This document shows positions 28,719 through 36,616 of a stretch of 64,000 nucleotides of DNA, in pieces. Every line of letters begins with the position of its first letter. Within the stretch, counting starts at the first letter, position 1. Made by a program: the position numbers and the translations under genes. Below the pieces are notes generated by a model. The model worked only from the letters and a program-made list of their open reading frames with translations. It did not search any database and was not told the origin of the DNA. The stretch comes from Mammaliicoccus vitulinus. GTDB lineage: Bacteria; Bacillota; Bacilli; Staphylococcales; Staphylococcaceae. The stretch is from NCBI RefSeq assembly GCF_029024305.1, contig NZ_CP118974.1:1705069-1769068 (forward strand), given 5' to 3'.

Positions 28719-29570
28719 CTATTTAGATCTATGATGTTTTTTAAATATTGATTGAAACGTTTTATCGAATGCTCCTTCGTCTTGCAATGGTGGTGTGTTT
28801 GAGTAGTCCCAATGTTTAAGTAGTCCATATATAACAGTTGGATTAACATTTTTAGATAGTAAGTGACCTAATAATTTTGTCATACCGTTATTTCTACCTG
28901 GTCCTTCTGATTGATTAAGTCCACTTAGTATGACTAACCAATCTTCATCTGATGTTGCTGCTTTGATTTCGTTATCTGTATCTCGTTTTTTAAAGTGTTC
29001 ACCCATTTTAACTGCCGACTCATAAGGTAATATAGGTGCATCTTGGTAATAGAACTCGAAATATTGTCCATCATCTGCAACTGTTGGTAATGCCATAGCT
29101 TGTGATGGTATTTCTGATTGTTCATCATATCCATGTAACTTCAAAGCGTACTGAAACGCTCGTACAACACCACCATATAATTCTGGAGTAATTGGTTGAC
29201 TGATTGGTATTAAGAGTCTGTAACGCTGATTATTTGGTGCATTATTATGTGATGAGTAAATACCATATGAGAACTTTACAACATCAGATACATGTTGGTT
29301 AAAATCTACATCAAGTGGCAGTTCGTCATAATCTATTGCGATGATAGAACGATCAATGACATTATCGTTTTTACGACGGTAGTTATCATTATTTTTTATT
29401 TGACCATACACACCAGTTCCTCTTGCATATTTCCTAGTGTGTAATGCTGGTTTAGATAATGCGTGTAATAGTTCAGACCATTTCAAGTTGTAAGTGTTGA
29501 TATAAGTTGTGGCATCTGGTGATTTATAAAGTGTCATAGATACTTGTGTATCGTGTTGCAAAGTAATCAT
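28719..29570 (-). CDS. Phage primase-polymerase with PriCT-like C-terminus
   Basis: A 283-residue archaeo-eukaryotic-type primase. Motif I-like acidic residues lie in SIIAIDYDELPLDVD, a conserved SSHN...NQRYRLLIPIS follows, and the C-terminal GPGRNNGMTKLLGHLL resembles PriCT_1 domains. It should make primers for phage DNA synthesis together with the helicase gene that follows. The ATG at 29570 is preceded by an AGGAGA site. Confidence 0.8.
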   Translation of the reverse strand: MITLQHDTQVSMTLYKSPDATTYINTYNLKWSELLHALSKPALHTRKYARGTGVYGQIKNNDNYRRKNDNVIDRSIIAIDYDELPLDVDFNQHVSDVVKFSYGIYSSHNNAPNNQRYRLLIPISQPITPELYGGVVRAFQYALKLHGYDEQSEIPSQAMALPTVADDGQYFEFYYQDAPILPYESAVKMGEHFKKRDTDNEIKAATSDEDWLVILSGLNQSEGPGRNNGMTKLLGHLLSKNVNPTVIYGLLKHWDYSNTPPLQDEGAFDKTFQSIFKKHHRSK

Positions 29571-29621
29571 TGTTATTAAACTCTCCTTTTAATTTATTGT
29601 GACGTGTTCCTTCTATAATAA

Positions 29622-29690
29622 TTATTCCTTAACTGCATTTATCACTAACGCAATGACTATAACTGCGAATAGTATTAATCCGAATGTCAA
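29622..29690 (-). CDS. Possible 22-residue membrane peptide
   Basis: A TTG-started frame of 22 codons that encodes a single hydrophobic helix (TFGLILFAVIVIALVINAV). A GGAG site lies about 10 bases upstream, and the start overlaps the stop of the preceding small gene (ATTGA). Very short, so it may not be translated. Confidence 0.35.
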   Translation of the reverse strand: MTFGLILFAVIVIALVINAVKE

Positions 29691-29854
29691 TGTCTACCAA
29701 CTCCGCTGAACCACGTTTCAGCTTCTTTATATTGATCTGATTCATAATCTATTGGTGCATCAACTGTGTCTTGCACAGTAGCGTATTTATATGAATGCTT
29801 AATGTATACGATTAATGTGAGCGTACTTAGTAATAGTGTGATTAATAGTTTCAT
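29687..29854 (-). CDS. Small phage membrane protein (55 aa)
   Basis: A 55-residue frame with a strong AAGGAGG site 7 bases before the ATG. An N-terminal membrane segment (KLLITLLLSTLTLIVYI) is followed by an acidic soluble tail (DTVDAPIDYESDQYKEAETW). It fits in the tight run of small early genes. Function not known. Confidence 0.72.
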   Translation of the reverse strand: MKLLITLLLSTLTLIVYIKHSYKYATVQDTVDAPIDYESDQYKEAETWFSGVGRH

Positions 29855-29856
29855 TG

Positions 29857-30093
29857 TTAGTCCTCCTTAAATAAAAACTCTATAACTTCTTGTTCGGTTT
29901 GAAAAGTTGTTATAGTTGGTGGTGTGAATGGTCTAGTTGATGGCATCGATATCTTATAGTCGCTATTTTTGATGATTTCTATTTCAGCTATATCACTCAA
30001 AGGGATTGTTATTGTCCCTTCTCCTTTTGTGTCGGACTCTATAGTAAAATGTATTTGTTTTTCCATTAATTTGCTAATTAGTGTTGGTTTCAT
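29857..30093 (-). CDS. Small phage early protein (78 aa)
   Basis: 78 residues, soluble, with an AAGGAGG site. The sequence includes EGTITIPLSDIAEIEIIKNS and a C-terminal FQTEQEVIEFLFKED helix. It overlaps the upstream gene by four bases. I do not recognise a family. Confidence 0.7.
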   Translation of the reverse strand: MKPTLISKLMEKQIHFTIESDTKGEGTITIPLSDIAEIEIIKNSDYKISMPSTRPFTPPTITTFQTEQEVIEFLFKED

Positions 30094-30287
30094 TGTGTAT
30101 CCTCCTTAAATGAAGAAAGTGGTATAGGACATCTATCGTTCATAATATCCTCAAGTAAATATTGCGCATCATGTTGGGTTATATATCCTTCATTGTGCAA
30201 ATCATATATACAGTCATGGATAACTCCGAAGTTAAAATTTTTGATATTATTATTTAATTTATTTACTATTTCTTCTAGTCTGTTCAT
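30090..30287 (-). CDS. Small phage early protein (65 aa)
   Basis: 65 residues, helical, with EEIVNKLNNNIKNFNFGVIH and YITQHDAQYLLEDIMND. It is coupled by a four-base overlap to the gene that follows and lies three bases after the YopX-like gene. Function not known. Confidence 0.7.
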   Translation of the reverse strand: MNRLEEIVNKLNNNIKNFNFGVIHDCIYDLHNEGYITQHDAQYLLEDIMNDRCPIPLSSFKEDTQ

Positions 30288-30290
30288 AAC

Positions 30291-30683
30291 TTATTCCTCC
30301 TCTAGTAAGTGTGGGTGTGTGAATTTGTTACCTATGATTTCAGCATCTCTAAGCGATAGTATTTGGTGTAATGAATAAAGTCCTCTATCATAACCATATC
30401 CATGCATATCATCTTCGATTCCAAACATTCCATTTTTGAAAATCACTTTAGCTATTGCCCCTTCATCACCTAAAACAAACACTTTTAATATATCCCCTTC
30501 AAATATCTCTGCACCGTTCTTGTCGAATAATCCTGTTGATTGTAGGAGTTCGAAATCTTCAATGCTAAACATCGTTCCTTTCGAAAAAATTCCAGTTACT
30601 TTACCATATTTATCTAATTCTAATACTTCAGGTGTAAACATATCTTCTGCGACTTTATCCCAAACTCTAAACTTCGGTAACAT
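30291..30683 (-). CDS. YopX-family phage protein
   Basis: 130 residues. The start FRVWDKVAEDMFTPE, the central STGLFDKNGAEIFEGDIL and the end AEIIGNKFTHPHLLEE are hallmarks of the YopX family, common in early regions of Gram-positive phages. The molecular role is not settled; the fold is a small beta-barrel. The ATG has an AGGAAG site. Confidence 0.9.
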   Translation of the reverse strand: MLPKFRVWDKVAEDMFTPEVLELDKYGKVTGIFSKGTMFSIEDFELLQSTGLFDKNGAEIFEGDILKVFVLGDEGAIAKVIFKNGMFGIEDDMHGYGYDRGLYSLHQILSLRDAEIIGNKFTHPHLLEEE

Positions 30684-30687
30684 CTAA

Positions 30688-30786
30688 TCACTTCCTATTC
30701 AATATTTCTCGTATCTTATCTAAAATATCTGGGTGACTTTCGCCACCCTTATCCTCATAGATCTTCGGTTTTGATGAACGTCCCAT
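30688..30786 (-). CDS. Possible 32-residue phage protein
   Basis: A short frame (MGRSSKPKIYEDKGGESHPD...) between the broken MazG-like gene and the YopX gene. It overlaps the MazG-like tail in another frame. An AGGAG motif lies 12 bases upstream, farther than ideal. Weakly supported. Confidence 0.35.
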   Translation of the reverse strand: MGRSSKPKIYEDKGGESHPDILDKIREILNRK

Positions 30787-31152
30787 CTTTACTCATAACT
30801 CCTGTTCTATCTTTGATTTCTCCGTACGCTTGTTCTAAGCACTCATATAATGTCATATCGTTTTGTTATGCCACAATATAACCAATGTAACGATAACGTC
30901 CCCTATACCGTCTCTAAGTTCGTCTATATCATTCCTACAAAGTGCTGCTGCAATTTCACCTTGTTCTTCAATCGTCTTAGTAAATTGTGTGAAACTATTA
31001 CCCTTATCTAACCCTTTATCTATTGACCATTGTTCTATTTGTTTGATTAAGTTGTTCATGTTACTTTTTTCTTCTTTTTTAATGTTATACATTAATGTAT
31101 TCACAAGTAATTTGTTATAAGTTTTTAAATCTATAGTTACAGTGTTAGTCAT
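30755..31152 (-). pseudogene. MazG-like nucleotide pyrophosphohydrolase with a one-base frameshift
   Basis: The frame from the ATG at 31152 encodes a MazG-like domain (QIEQWSIDKGLDKG, KTIEEQGEIAAALC, DGIGDVIVTLVIL with the usual acidic metal ligands) but stops at WHNKTI after 99 residues. The missing end of the family continues at once in the -1 frame: TLYECLEQAYGEIKDRTG, then GTFIKTEDL, to the stop at 30755. One extra A in the short A-run (T-run 30861-30864 on the plus strand) would restore HNKNDMTLYEC. So the gene is probably broken, or carries a sequencing error, or uses a frameshift. The stop and the ATG of the second part overlap, so re-initiation is also possible. Confidence 0.75.
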
Positions 31153-31368
31153 TTATTTTTCCTCCCTATTCATATCATCTAGTAAATTGCTAAATTCATG
31201 TGTGCCGTCTAGTTTATCCATTTTCTTACCGATTTCTTCTAGTTTCTGAGCAATGGCAAATTCATAACTACCTGCATAATATTTTTGAATGTTAACTGCA
31301 CCTGGATATTCTTTTAATATTTCTTCTTTTAGCGTCTGCCACGCATCTTTGTAATTCACTTTAGCCAT
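31153..31368 (-). CDS. Small phage early protein (71 aa)
   Basis: 71 residues from the ATG at 31368, which has a GGAGG site; the longer frame to 31410 lacks one. Helical, with AKVNYKDAWQTLKEEILKEY and LEEIGKKMDKLDG. It abuts the MazG-like gene. Function not known. Confidence 0.68.
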   Translation of the reverse strand: MAKVNYKDAWQTLKEEILKEYPGAVNIQKYYAGSYEFAIAQKLEEIGKKMDKLDGTHEFSNLLDDMNREEK

Positions 31369-31369
31369 T

Positions 31370-31678
31370 CTAATCAGCCTCCAATTCATCTGTATTAATG
31401 CCAATATCATCTAACATATGCTGATACGGAATATATCTATCGCTAGCATTGATATCTAATTTATTTTTGATTAATCTAGCGAATACTTTTAACACTCTGC
31501 GATAGTTTGATACATCTTTGATAAGCGAGTCACGCTCACGCTTATACTTAATACTTTCTGCGACTGCTTCTTTTAATCCAGCAGTTAATTTATGATGCGC
31601 TGTTTTGTATAGATCGAGTTGTTTCTCTAACTCTGCGATTGATTCTCGTGTGTGTTTGATTGTGACCATACTTAACAC
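31370..31678 (-). CDS. Coiled-coil phage protein (about 100 aa)
   Basis: About 100 residues. Start at GTG 31678 or, with a better-spaced AGAAG site, ATG 31669. The first half is a coiled coil (ESIAELEKQLDLYKTAHHKL); the second half is helical (LKVFARLIKNKLDINAS). Its start overlaps the end of the 57-residue gene before it. Function not known. Confidence 0.68.
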   Translation of the reverse strand: MLSMVTIKHTRESIAELEKQLDLYKTAHHKLTAGLKEAVAESIKYKRERDSLIKDVSNYRRVLKVFARLIKNKLDINASDRYIPYQHMLDDIGINTDELEAD

Positions 31679-31845
31679 TTCTTATATTCATCATCTAATT
31701 TTGCACCGTTCTCAATTTGTTTCATGACTTCTCTGAATATTTCTTTGCCGAATGAATCGGTCATATTATCTATATGCAAATCTCCAGTGTTATTCTTATT
31801 CAAGTTATGGTTAGCTACTTTTAATTCGTCTAAAATCGTACTCAT
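31672..31845 (-). CDS. Small phage early protein (57 aa)
   Basis: A 57-residue frame with an AAGGAG site before its ATG, filling what would otherwise be a gap in the early operon. It begins MSTILDELKVANHNLNKNNT and ends DDEYKKC. Soluble and helical. Function not known. Confidence 0.68.
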   Translation of the reverse strand: MSTILDELKVANHNLNKNNTGDLHIDNMTDSFGKEIFREVMKQIENGAKLDDEYKKC

Positions 31846-32082
31846 TCAATTAATCTCCTTTAAATCGAATAATGTTATCTGTCCATCTTCAATTGGTTCG
31901 TCATCATGTTCTACAACATAATCCTTATGTGTATATCCATGAAATACAATAATCTTATTGTTCTCGTCTGCTATATGGAATATATCGACTGTGTCTTTAC
32001 CAACTGACCACTCTGTAATGTAGCCAACATTTTTAACGCCTACTTCATATGTGTAGTAATTGTCATAAATTTTGGTTATCAT
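31846..32082 (-). CDS. Small phage early protein (78 aa)
   Basis: 78 residues from the ATG at 32082, which overlaps the stop of the upstream gene (ATGA). Beta-rich (KIYDNYYTYEVGVKNVGYI) with an acidic end (EDGQITLFDLKEIN). Function not known. Confidence 0.66.
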   Translation of the reverse strand: MITKIYDNYYTYEVGVKNVGYITEWSVGKDTVDIFHIADENNKIIVFHGYTHKDYVVEHDDEPIEDGQITLFDLKEIN

Positions 32083-32456
32083 TTCGCCCAACTTCCACAA
32101 CACTCGTTAAATAACCGTTGAGCATAATCACCAAATTCTGATGTTTGAGGGTACTTCTCTAACCATGGTTTTTGCTTTTTATAACGCACTCTATAACGAA
32201 CACGTCTTTGTTCTTCTTCGAAAACCATTACTTTTTCTAAAGTACCTAAATGATTTCCTGTATACTTTAAGTCATTACTTTTTAATTTATTTTTTTCGAG
32301 TTCCTCATTAGAAGGAAATGCATGTACTGCTTCATCAATAGTCCAACCACCTAATATTCTTGATCTATAAATAATCTTTGGTATGTTATTATTTTCTGCA
32401 ATAGTTATGTTATCTTCATGAAATGGTTGCTTATACTTAACAGTTAAATTCGTCAT
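32079..32456 (-). CDS. Phage protein, possibly PVL ORF50-like
   Basis: 125 residues. It starts TNLTVKYKQPFHEDNIT, has IYRSRILGGWTIDEAVHAFP, then a basic helical part and KPWLEKYPQTSEFGDYAQRLF. The GGWTIDEA block recalls the helix-turn-helix segment of PVL ORF50-type staphylococcal phage proteins; this is a tentative match from memory. Overlaps neighbours on both sides by four bases. Confidence 0.6.
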   Translation of the reverse strand: MTNLTVKYKQPFHEDNITIAENNNIPKIIYRSRILGGWTIDEAVHAFPSNEELEKNKLKSNDLKYTGNHLGTLEKVMVFEEEQRRVRYRVRYKKQKPWLEKYPQTSEFGDYAQRLFNECCGSWAK

Positions 32457-32641
32457 CTGATATCTATCTCCTCTAATTCATATTCGCCAATTTTATAATC
32501 TTGAGTATCTGTAAAATCTAATGGATTAGCTTTCATTCTTATATCTAATTGATTTCTTATATCTTCTTCGTCGTGTGCTTCAATATAATAAGTCTTTCTA
32601 TATGTCATAGGTGTTTCAGTCACAACTTTGTATGCTTTCAT
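32453..32641 (-). CDS. Small phage early protein (62 aa)
   Basis: 62 residues with an acidic C-terminal half (MKANPLDFTDTQDYKIGEYE). An AAGGAG site precedes the ATG. First gene of a tight run of overlapping early genes downstream of the hairpin at 32682-32709. Function not known. Confidence 0.68.
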   Translation of the reverse strand: MKAYKVVTETPMTYRKTYYIEAHDEEDIRNQLDIRMKANPLDFTDTQDYKIGEYELEEIDIR

Positions 32642-32681
32642 TGGATCACTCCTTAATTAACCTCATTTTTGATATAAAGAT

Positions 32682-32709
32682 AGCGCTAGACTTATAAATT
32701 GCTAGCGCT
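32682..32709 (-). terminator. Hairpin after the SSB-like gene
   Basis: Perfect 8-bp arms AGCGCTAG / CTAGCGCT around a 12-base loop just after the stop codon at 32720. On the minus strand it is followed by ATCTTTATATC, a weak U-tract, so it may only partly terminate transcription. Confidence 0.5.
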
Positions 32710-32719
32710 TGTATTAAAC

Positions 32720-33253
32720 TCAGAAAGGTAATTCGTTCGTATCTATATCAATTGGTCCATCAGCATTTGCGAACGGGTTACTGTTGTTACTTGACGAAGT
32801 GGCACCGCCTTGTTTTGCTTTTAATGCTTTTTCTTCATCACTTATTGCGTATTCTTCATCCCATTGGTCTGCTTTGCCTTTGTCGTATTTAGCAGTGTAT
32901 TTCAATTTATTTTTATACTTTTCGCTGTAATCGTTATACTCTCTTTGAATGTCAACAAATATTGGTTTACCTACTAGATCATTCGTATCAAATGTGAAAT
33001 TTTCTTTTTTAACTGGTAGACCAGCGTTTTTTGTAAAGTTATAAAACCAGTTCTTAACCCAATCTTGTTCAAAATCTGCTAATTGGTAATGTGTAAATTC
33101 TCTGCCATTCGCATCTACAAATGTGATAATTAATTGTGGGTGTCCGTTTTTTGTTTCTTTTGCTTCGATGTTTTTAATTTTTACTGTGTGCTTTCCTGCT
33201 GGTAAGAAGTTTCCTTGTTCTTTTGCGTTTGAGAAATCAATTGTCATTTTCAT
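32720..33253 (-). CDS. Single-strand DNA-binding-like protein (DUF669 type)
   Basis: 177 residues. The N-terminal 115 residues look like an OB-type beta domain (GNFLPAGKHTVKIKNIEA, PQLIITFVDANGREFTHYQL); a flexible Ser/Asn linker follows, ending in an acidic tip DIDTNELPF. This layout and tip resemble bacterial SSB tails (DDDLPF), the docking site for replication and repair proteins. It lies next to the Sak4-like recombinase, a common pairing in phages. Role inferred from layout and order. Confidence 0.78.
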   Translation of the reverse strand: MKMTIDFSNAKEQGNFLPAGKHTVKIKNIEAKETKNGHPQLIITFVDANGREFTHYQLADFEQDWVKNWFYNFTKNAGLPVKKENFTFDTNDLVGKPIFVDIQREYNDYSEKYKNKLKYTAKYDKGKADQWDEEYAISDEEKALKAKQGGATSSSNNSNPFANADGPIDIDTNELPF

Positions 33254-33298
33254 AATTTATATACCGTCCTTTTAATTTTTAGTTTTTTTGTGTAATGC

Positions 33299-34057
33299 TT
33301 AGTTTCCATTTCTAATTGCATCTACTAATGTGCTTAACGTTGCATTTTCAAATCTTTTATTTGTGATCGTCACGTTTGGTGAATGTCTAACTTTCGTTTC
33401 AAATAAGTCTGATGGTTCAACTGAAAAGATATATTTAAAATGTTTTTTGCCGTCCTTTTCTGCTACATCAATTACTGTTCTTGCTAGCACATCCGATTGG
33501 CTCACGACTGCTTTTTTAATTTGTTCCTGTGCTTCAATCGTTACAGTAGGATTAAGTATTGCACCTTCTGTATCTTTATCTTTATTCATCGCTTCATGAC
33601 CTGTTACGGCAAAGTGGAATTTATGTGCTTGTTGTAACTTACCAATCAATCTATACATGCCAACTATTCTTGTAGCTGCCTCGCCCCAGTCTGTAAATGT
33701 CGGTTTTTTAGATTTACCTTCCATAATGTCTTCCATTGTGATATCACGTAATTTTTGAAGCGTTTCGATGACCACTATATCTATTTGCTTACCTTGTTCA
33801 CGTAACGCTTCTAATATTTGCGGTAAACTCGTAATAACATATTCCAAGTGTTTGTAATTCTTAATCTCTACTACTGCTCCATCTTCTGTTACTGTCGTAC
33901 CATCTTCGTTTATATCTAATATTAGTGCGTTGTTTTCTCTCGTTAATGTTGTTGTCTTGCCAGTACCAAATCGACCATATACAACGAACTTGTAATACTT
34001 ATCACTGTTACGTTTCGATATATCTTGTATGCGTAACTTACTTAAAATGTCACTCAT
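33299..34057 (-). CDS. Sak4-like RecA-fold ATPase
   Basis: 252 residues from the ATG at 34057, which has a GAGGAGG site; the longer frame to 34078 is unlikely. Walker A is VYGRFGTGKTTTL near residues 24-36; IDIVVIETLQKL fits Walker B. This is the AAA_24/Sak4-type core, a shortened RecA-like protein that anneals DNA in phage recombination. Its partner is the SSB-like protein encoded next. Confidence 0.85.
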   Translation of the reverse strand: MSDILSKLRIQDISKRNSDKYYKFVVYGRFGTGKTTTLTRENNALILDINEDGTTVTEDGAVVEIKNYKHLEYVITSLPQILEALREQGKQIDIVVIETLQKLRDITMEDIMEGKSKKPTFTDWGEAATRIVGMYRLIGKLQQAHKFHFAVTGHEAMNKDKDTEGAILNPTVTIEAQEQIKKAVVSQSDVLARTVIDVAEKDGKKHFKYIFSVEPSDLFETKVRHSPNVTITNKRFENATLSTLVDAIRNGN

Positions 34058-34271
34058 GTGAAACCTCCTCATATTCAACTTGCTCTGTTACTGTTTTTCT
34101 GATTGCGATATGATCATTCATATCTATTTTTGAATTATCTAAACCATCAAACTCTCTTGCTCTACCAAAGTTAGTTGAGTAACTGATGTCTGGTGCATTT
34201 TCAGATGGCTTGTTAGTTACATATGCTTTCAATAATTTGTGTTTAATAATATAAGTGGTTATTTGTTTCAT
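34050..34271 (-). CDS. Small phage early protein (73 aa)
   Basis: 73 residues between helicase and Sak4-like genes, overlapping the latter by eight bases. Contains STNFGRAREFDGLDNSKIDM, a pattern seen in DUF2483-like staphylococcal phage proteins (tentative). Function not known. Confidence 0.65.
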   Translation of the reverse strand: MKQITTYIIKHKLLKAYVTNKPSENAPDISYSTNFGRAREFDGLDNSKIDMNDHIAIRKTVTEQVEYEEVSHE

Positions 34272-35519
34272 TTACTCCACCTCATTTACATACTCACTGA
34301 ACAATTCATCAGTGAAATCTTTTTTATTTTTTAGTGCTTGGTAAACTTTCATATCAACTGTGCCTTTAACTTTTAATTCATATACTGTCAAACGGTTTTT
34401 CATACCTACACGTTGCGCTCTACCTAGTGCTTGCGTGTAATCTTGATAACTGTACGTTGGTGTATATATGACACATAATGAGTTGTACTGTAATTCAATC
34501 CCTGCACCACCCGCTTGATACTGAACAATGGTTACACTGTTTTGTAACTTATCCCATTCATTTTTAGGAGCTAATACCTTTCGTTGACCACTTACTTCAT
34601 ATATGGTTTTGCATAACTTCTCTGCTAACTTAACCATTTCGTCTTTTTCTTTCGTGAAGTGGTAGAAAATCAGTACATTCTCTTTTGTGCCATCAAGTAA
34701 CATTTCAAGCCAACTTAACTTTGCTTGTTGGTTACCGTAGTATCTTAGTGCTGCTTGTAATTTAGGTTGCGTATCATATTGAATGATTGTTTGTGTATCT
34801 ATATCAATTAACGCTCTATCTTTTAATATCTTCTTGTATTCCGTTGACTTAGGTAACTTGATTTCCTCAAACTGTATTGCTGGTAGATCGTGAAAGTAAT
34901 CTGTGTCACGACTTACACTAAAAGAATCGAACCATTGTTTTAAAGTACGTTCATTGATGTAACCAGTAATCACTGGATATTGTTTGCCATCTTTTCGTTT
35001 CTTCATTTCTTTGATAGCAAAGTCACGTTCAAATTGCGTTTTGTTTTTAACGTAATCATTGATGATGAAGTAATTAATACAATCACCCCAACCATTACTT
35101 GCTGGTGTAGCTGATAACATGCACCAACCTGTACTTACATCAATTAACTTACGAGCAAATTTACCTTGATTGCTTGTGGGGTTTTTAATACCTTGACACT
35201 CGTCAAATATCACGTAATAGTCTTGATATTGTTTCCACACGTCTTTTTGTCTTAACTTGCCGTAACTTAACATTTCGTAAGGTATATCAATGTTGTATCT
35301 CGTATTCACAAAATCAATTTCATGTGACCAACCACCTTCTAATATTTTCGCTGGTGGTGCGACAATCAATAACTTTTCTCCTTCATTCCATTTCAAGAAA
35401 TGGTGCAGTGACATTAAGGTTTTGCCACTAGATGTCCCTAAAGCCATCAATGTGTTCTTGGGTGATTCTTTGAGTACTTCCACTTGCGTAGGCTTGAGGA
35501 TTAGGTTTGTAGATACCAT
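34272..35519 (-). CDS. SNF2/DEAH-type helicase
   Basis: Superfamily 2 helicase of about 415 residues. Motifs: I LGTSSGKT, II IFDECQG (DECQ instead of DEAH), III MLSATP, V VTIVQYQAGGAGIELQ, VI QALGRAQRVG. It probably remodels branched DNA during phage replication. Translation probably starts at ATG 35519 (AAGGA site 10 bases upstream); frames from 35546 or 35570 lack a site. It overlaps the end of the VRR-NUC gene by 92 bases. Confidence 0.9.
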   Translation of the reverse strand: MVSTNLILKPTQVEVLKESPKNTLMALGTSSGKTLMSLHHFLKWNEGEKLLIVAPPAKILEGGWSHEIDFVNTRYNIDIPYEMLSYGKLRQKDVWKQYQDYYVIFDECQGIKNPTSNQGKFARKLIDVSTGWCMLSATPASNGWGDCINYFIINDYVKNKTQFERDFAIKEMKKRKDGKQYPVITGYINERTLKQWFDSFSVSRDTDYFHDLPAIQFEEIKLPKSTEYKKILKDRALIDIDTQTIIQYDTQPKLQAALRYYGNQQAKLSWLEMLLDGTKENVLIFYHFTKEKDEMVKLAEKLCKTIYEVSGQRKVLAPKNEWDKLQNSVTIVQYQAGGAGIELQYNSLCVIYTPTYSYQDYTQALGRAQRVGMKNRLTVYELKVKGTVDMKVYQALKNKKDFTDELFSEYVNEVE

Positions 35520-35826
35520 GCTTACTAAGTCCTTGTTTAACTTCATCGAGTGACTTTGCGACAATCCCAACTCCTCCAGACATATTTATTTTTATTAAAT
35601 TGATAATTTGATTAGTGCTTAATTCACCTTGACCATCTGGTCGCTTAACTTCGATTGCTACGAAGTGACCAAAATAATTGCATAGGATATCTGGTATACC
35701 AGACTTCTGAAATTGACTACCACCATGTATCTTATAAACCACTGTGTGATAAGGTGGTCCATCTACTCCGTTGTACGACTCCAACCATTTGATGATTGAT
35801 TGTTCTACTTTCTTCTCTGGTCCCAT
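35428..35826 (-). CDS. VRR-NUC domain nuclease
   Basis: 132 residues. The VRR-NUC core is clear: EKKVEQSIIKWLESYNG, HGGSQFQKSGIPDILCNYFG with the PD motif, and HFVAIEVKRPDGQGELSTNQ with the ExK motif. Usually found beside a SNF2 helicase in phages, as here, likely acting on branched DNA. The last about 30 residues (after VKQGLSKHG) run in a different frame over the helicase start and look like a non-conserved extension. Confidence 0.9.
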   Translation of the reverse strand: MGPEKKVEQSIIKWLESYNGVDGPPYHTVVYKIHGGSQFQKSGIPDILCNYFGHFVAIEVKRPDGQGELSTNQIINLIKINMSGGVGIVAKSLDEVKQGLSKHGIYKPNPQAYASGSTQRITQEHIDGFRDI

Positions 35827-36101
35827 TAGAAAACAACTTTCATAGTTATTGGGTGAGTAAAACGTTCTGGTTCATTGAAAAATGCAATGTTCATTTTATT
35901 TTTCAATGTTTGTAATCCTTCTATATCGAGAATGACTTGTCCACGTTCAGTGCCTTGTGTGAAATCTATTGAGTACTTCAACGTCATATCACCGTAGTAG
36001 TTTTCAATTTTGTAATCGAAGGTATAACCATTCAAATGCAAGAACTGAAAAACTTCTTTGTTAATACGATTCAATATATTCAATGGATGTGTATTATGCA
36101 T
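35826..36101 (-). CDS. Phage protein of unknown function (91 aa)
   Basis: 91 residues from the ATG at 36101, which has an AAAGG site 9 bases upstream; the ATG at 36110 directly abuts that site. Beta-rich (YTFDYKIENYYGDMTLKYSI, RGQVILDIEG). The stop shares a base with the VRR-NUC start. Function not known. Confidence 0.66.
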   Translation of the reverse strand: MHNTHPLNILNRINKEVFQFLHLNGYTFDYKIENYYGDMTLKYSIDFTQGTERGQVILDIEGLQTLKNKMNIAFFNEPERFTHPITMKVVF

Positions 36102-36160
36102 ACTTGTCATCCTTTCAAATTTGTTGTATATTATTGGTATATAATATTTTTAATTTCATT

Positions 36161-36197
36161 ACTCCTTCTGTCTGCCAACAGTAGGAGTTTTTTATTC
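36161..36197 (+). terminator. Hairpin with T-run on plus strand
   Basis: ACTCCT..CTGT / ACAG.AGGAGT stem followed by TTTTTTATT on the plus strand, upstream of the plus-strand zinc-ribbon gene. No plus-strand gene precedes it, so it may stop antisense transcripts. Confidence 0.45.
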
Positions 36198-36270
36198 TGA
36201 TAAATCATATTCTCACTCCTTTTATTTGGTACAATTAAATTAATTTGTTATGAAAGTGTGGTGAGAAAAT

Positions 36271-36477
36271 ATGGTTAAAAATAAGGATATTAATAAATTT
36301 TTCAAAAACATTGAAAAAGATATGAAATCTCATGTGAATAAAGAATTATTAAATACCACTCACGAAATTGAATGTCCAGAATGCAAAAAGAAACGAAAAA
36401 TAAAATTTAAAAATGGTAAAGGGAAATGTAAATATTGTGGTTCAACTATTAACTTAGACTTAAACTTCAAGAAGTAA
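36271..36477 (+). CDS. Small zinc-ribbon protein on the opposite strand of the early region
   Basis: 68 residues. A basic helical N-terminus (NKDINKFFKNIEKDMKSHVN) is followed by a zinc ribbon with CPEC and CKYCG. It is coded against the surrounding early genes and has its own GGTGAG ribosome site and a possible promoter (TTGGTA, 17 bases, TATGAA, about 36228-36256). This arrangement suits a moron gene expressed in the lysogen. The molecular role is unknown. Confidence 0.78.
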   Translation: MVKNKDINKFFKNIEKDMKSHVNKELLNTTHEIECPECKKKRKIKFKNGKGKCKYCGSTINLDLNFKK

Positions 36478-36616
36478 GATAATCATTTACAATTTCTTTT
36501 AATTTATGTTCATCTAAATCCATTTTTATAAAATATTTTGGTTTTCTAACACTTCTAATCTCCTCCGCCAAGATGATGATTAGGAGTGTTATTTTTATAA
36601 GTTTTATTTTTTTCAT
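36467..36616 (-). CDS. Small phage protein (49 aa)
   Basis: 49 residues with a GGAGGGAG site. N-terminal hydrophobic helix (KLIKITLLIIILAEEI), then a charged tail. Its stop overlaps the end of the convergent zinc-ribbon gene by 11 bases. Start one base from the stop of the preceding gene, so the pair is coupled. Function not known. Confidence 0.65.
   Translation of the reverse strand: MKKIKLIKITLLIIILAEEIRSVRKPKYFIKMDLDEHKLKEIVNDYLTS

Noticed and set aside
36120-36166. 14-codon minus-strand frame as a leader peptide
   Set aside because: GGAG lies only two bases from the ATG and the frame is very short; it overlaps the hairpin.
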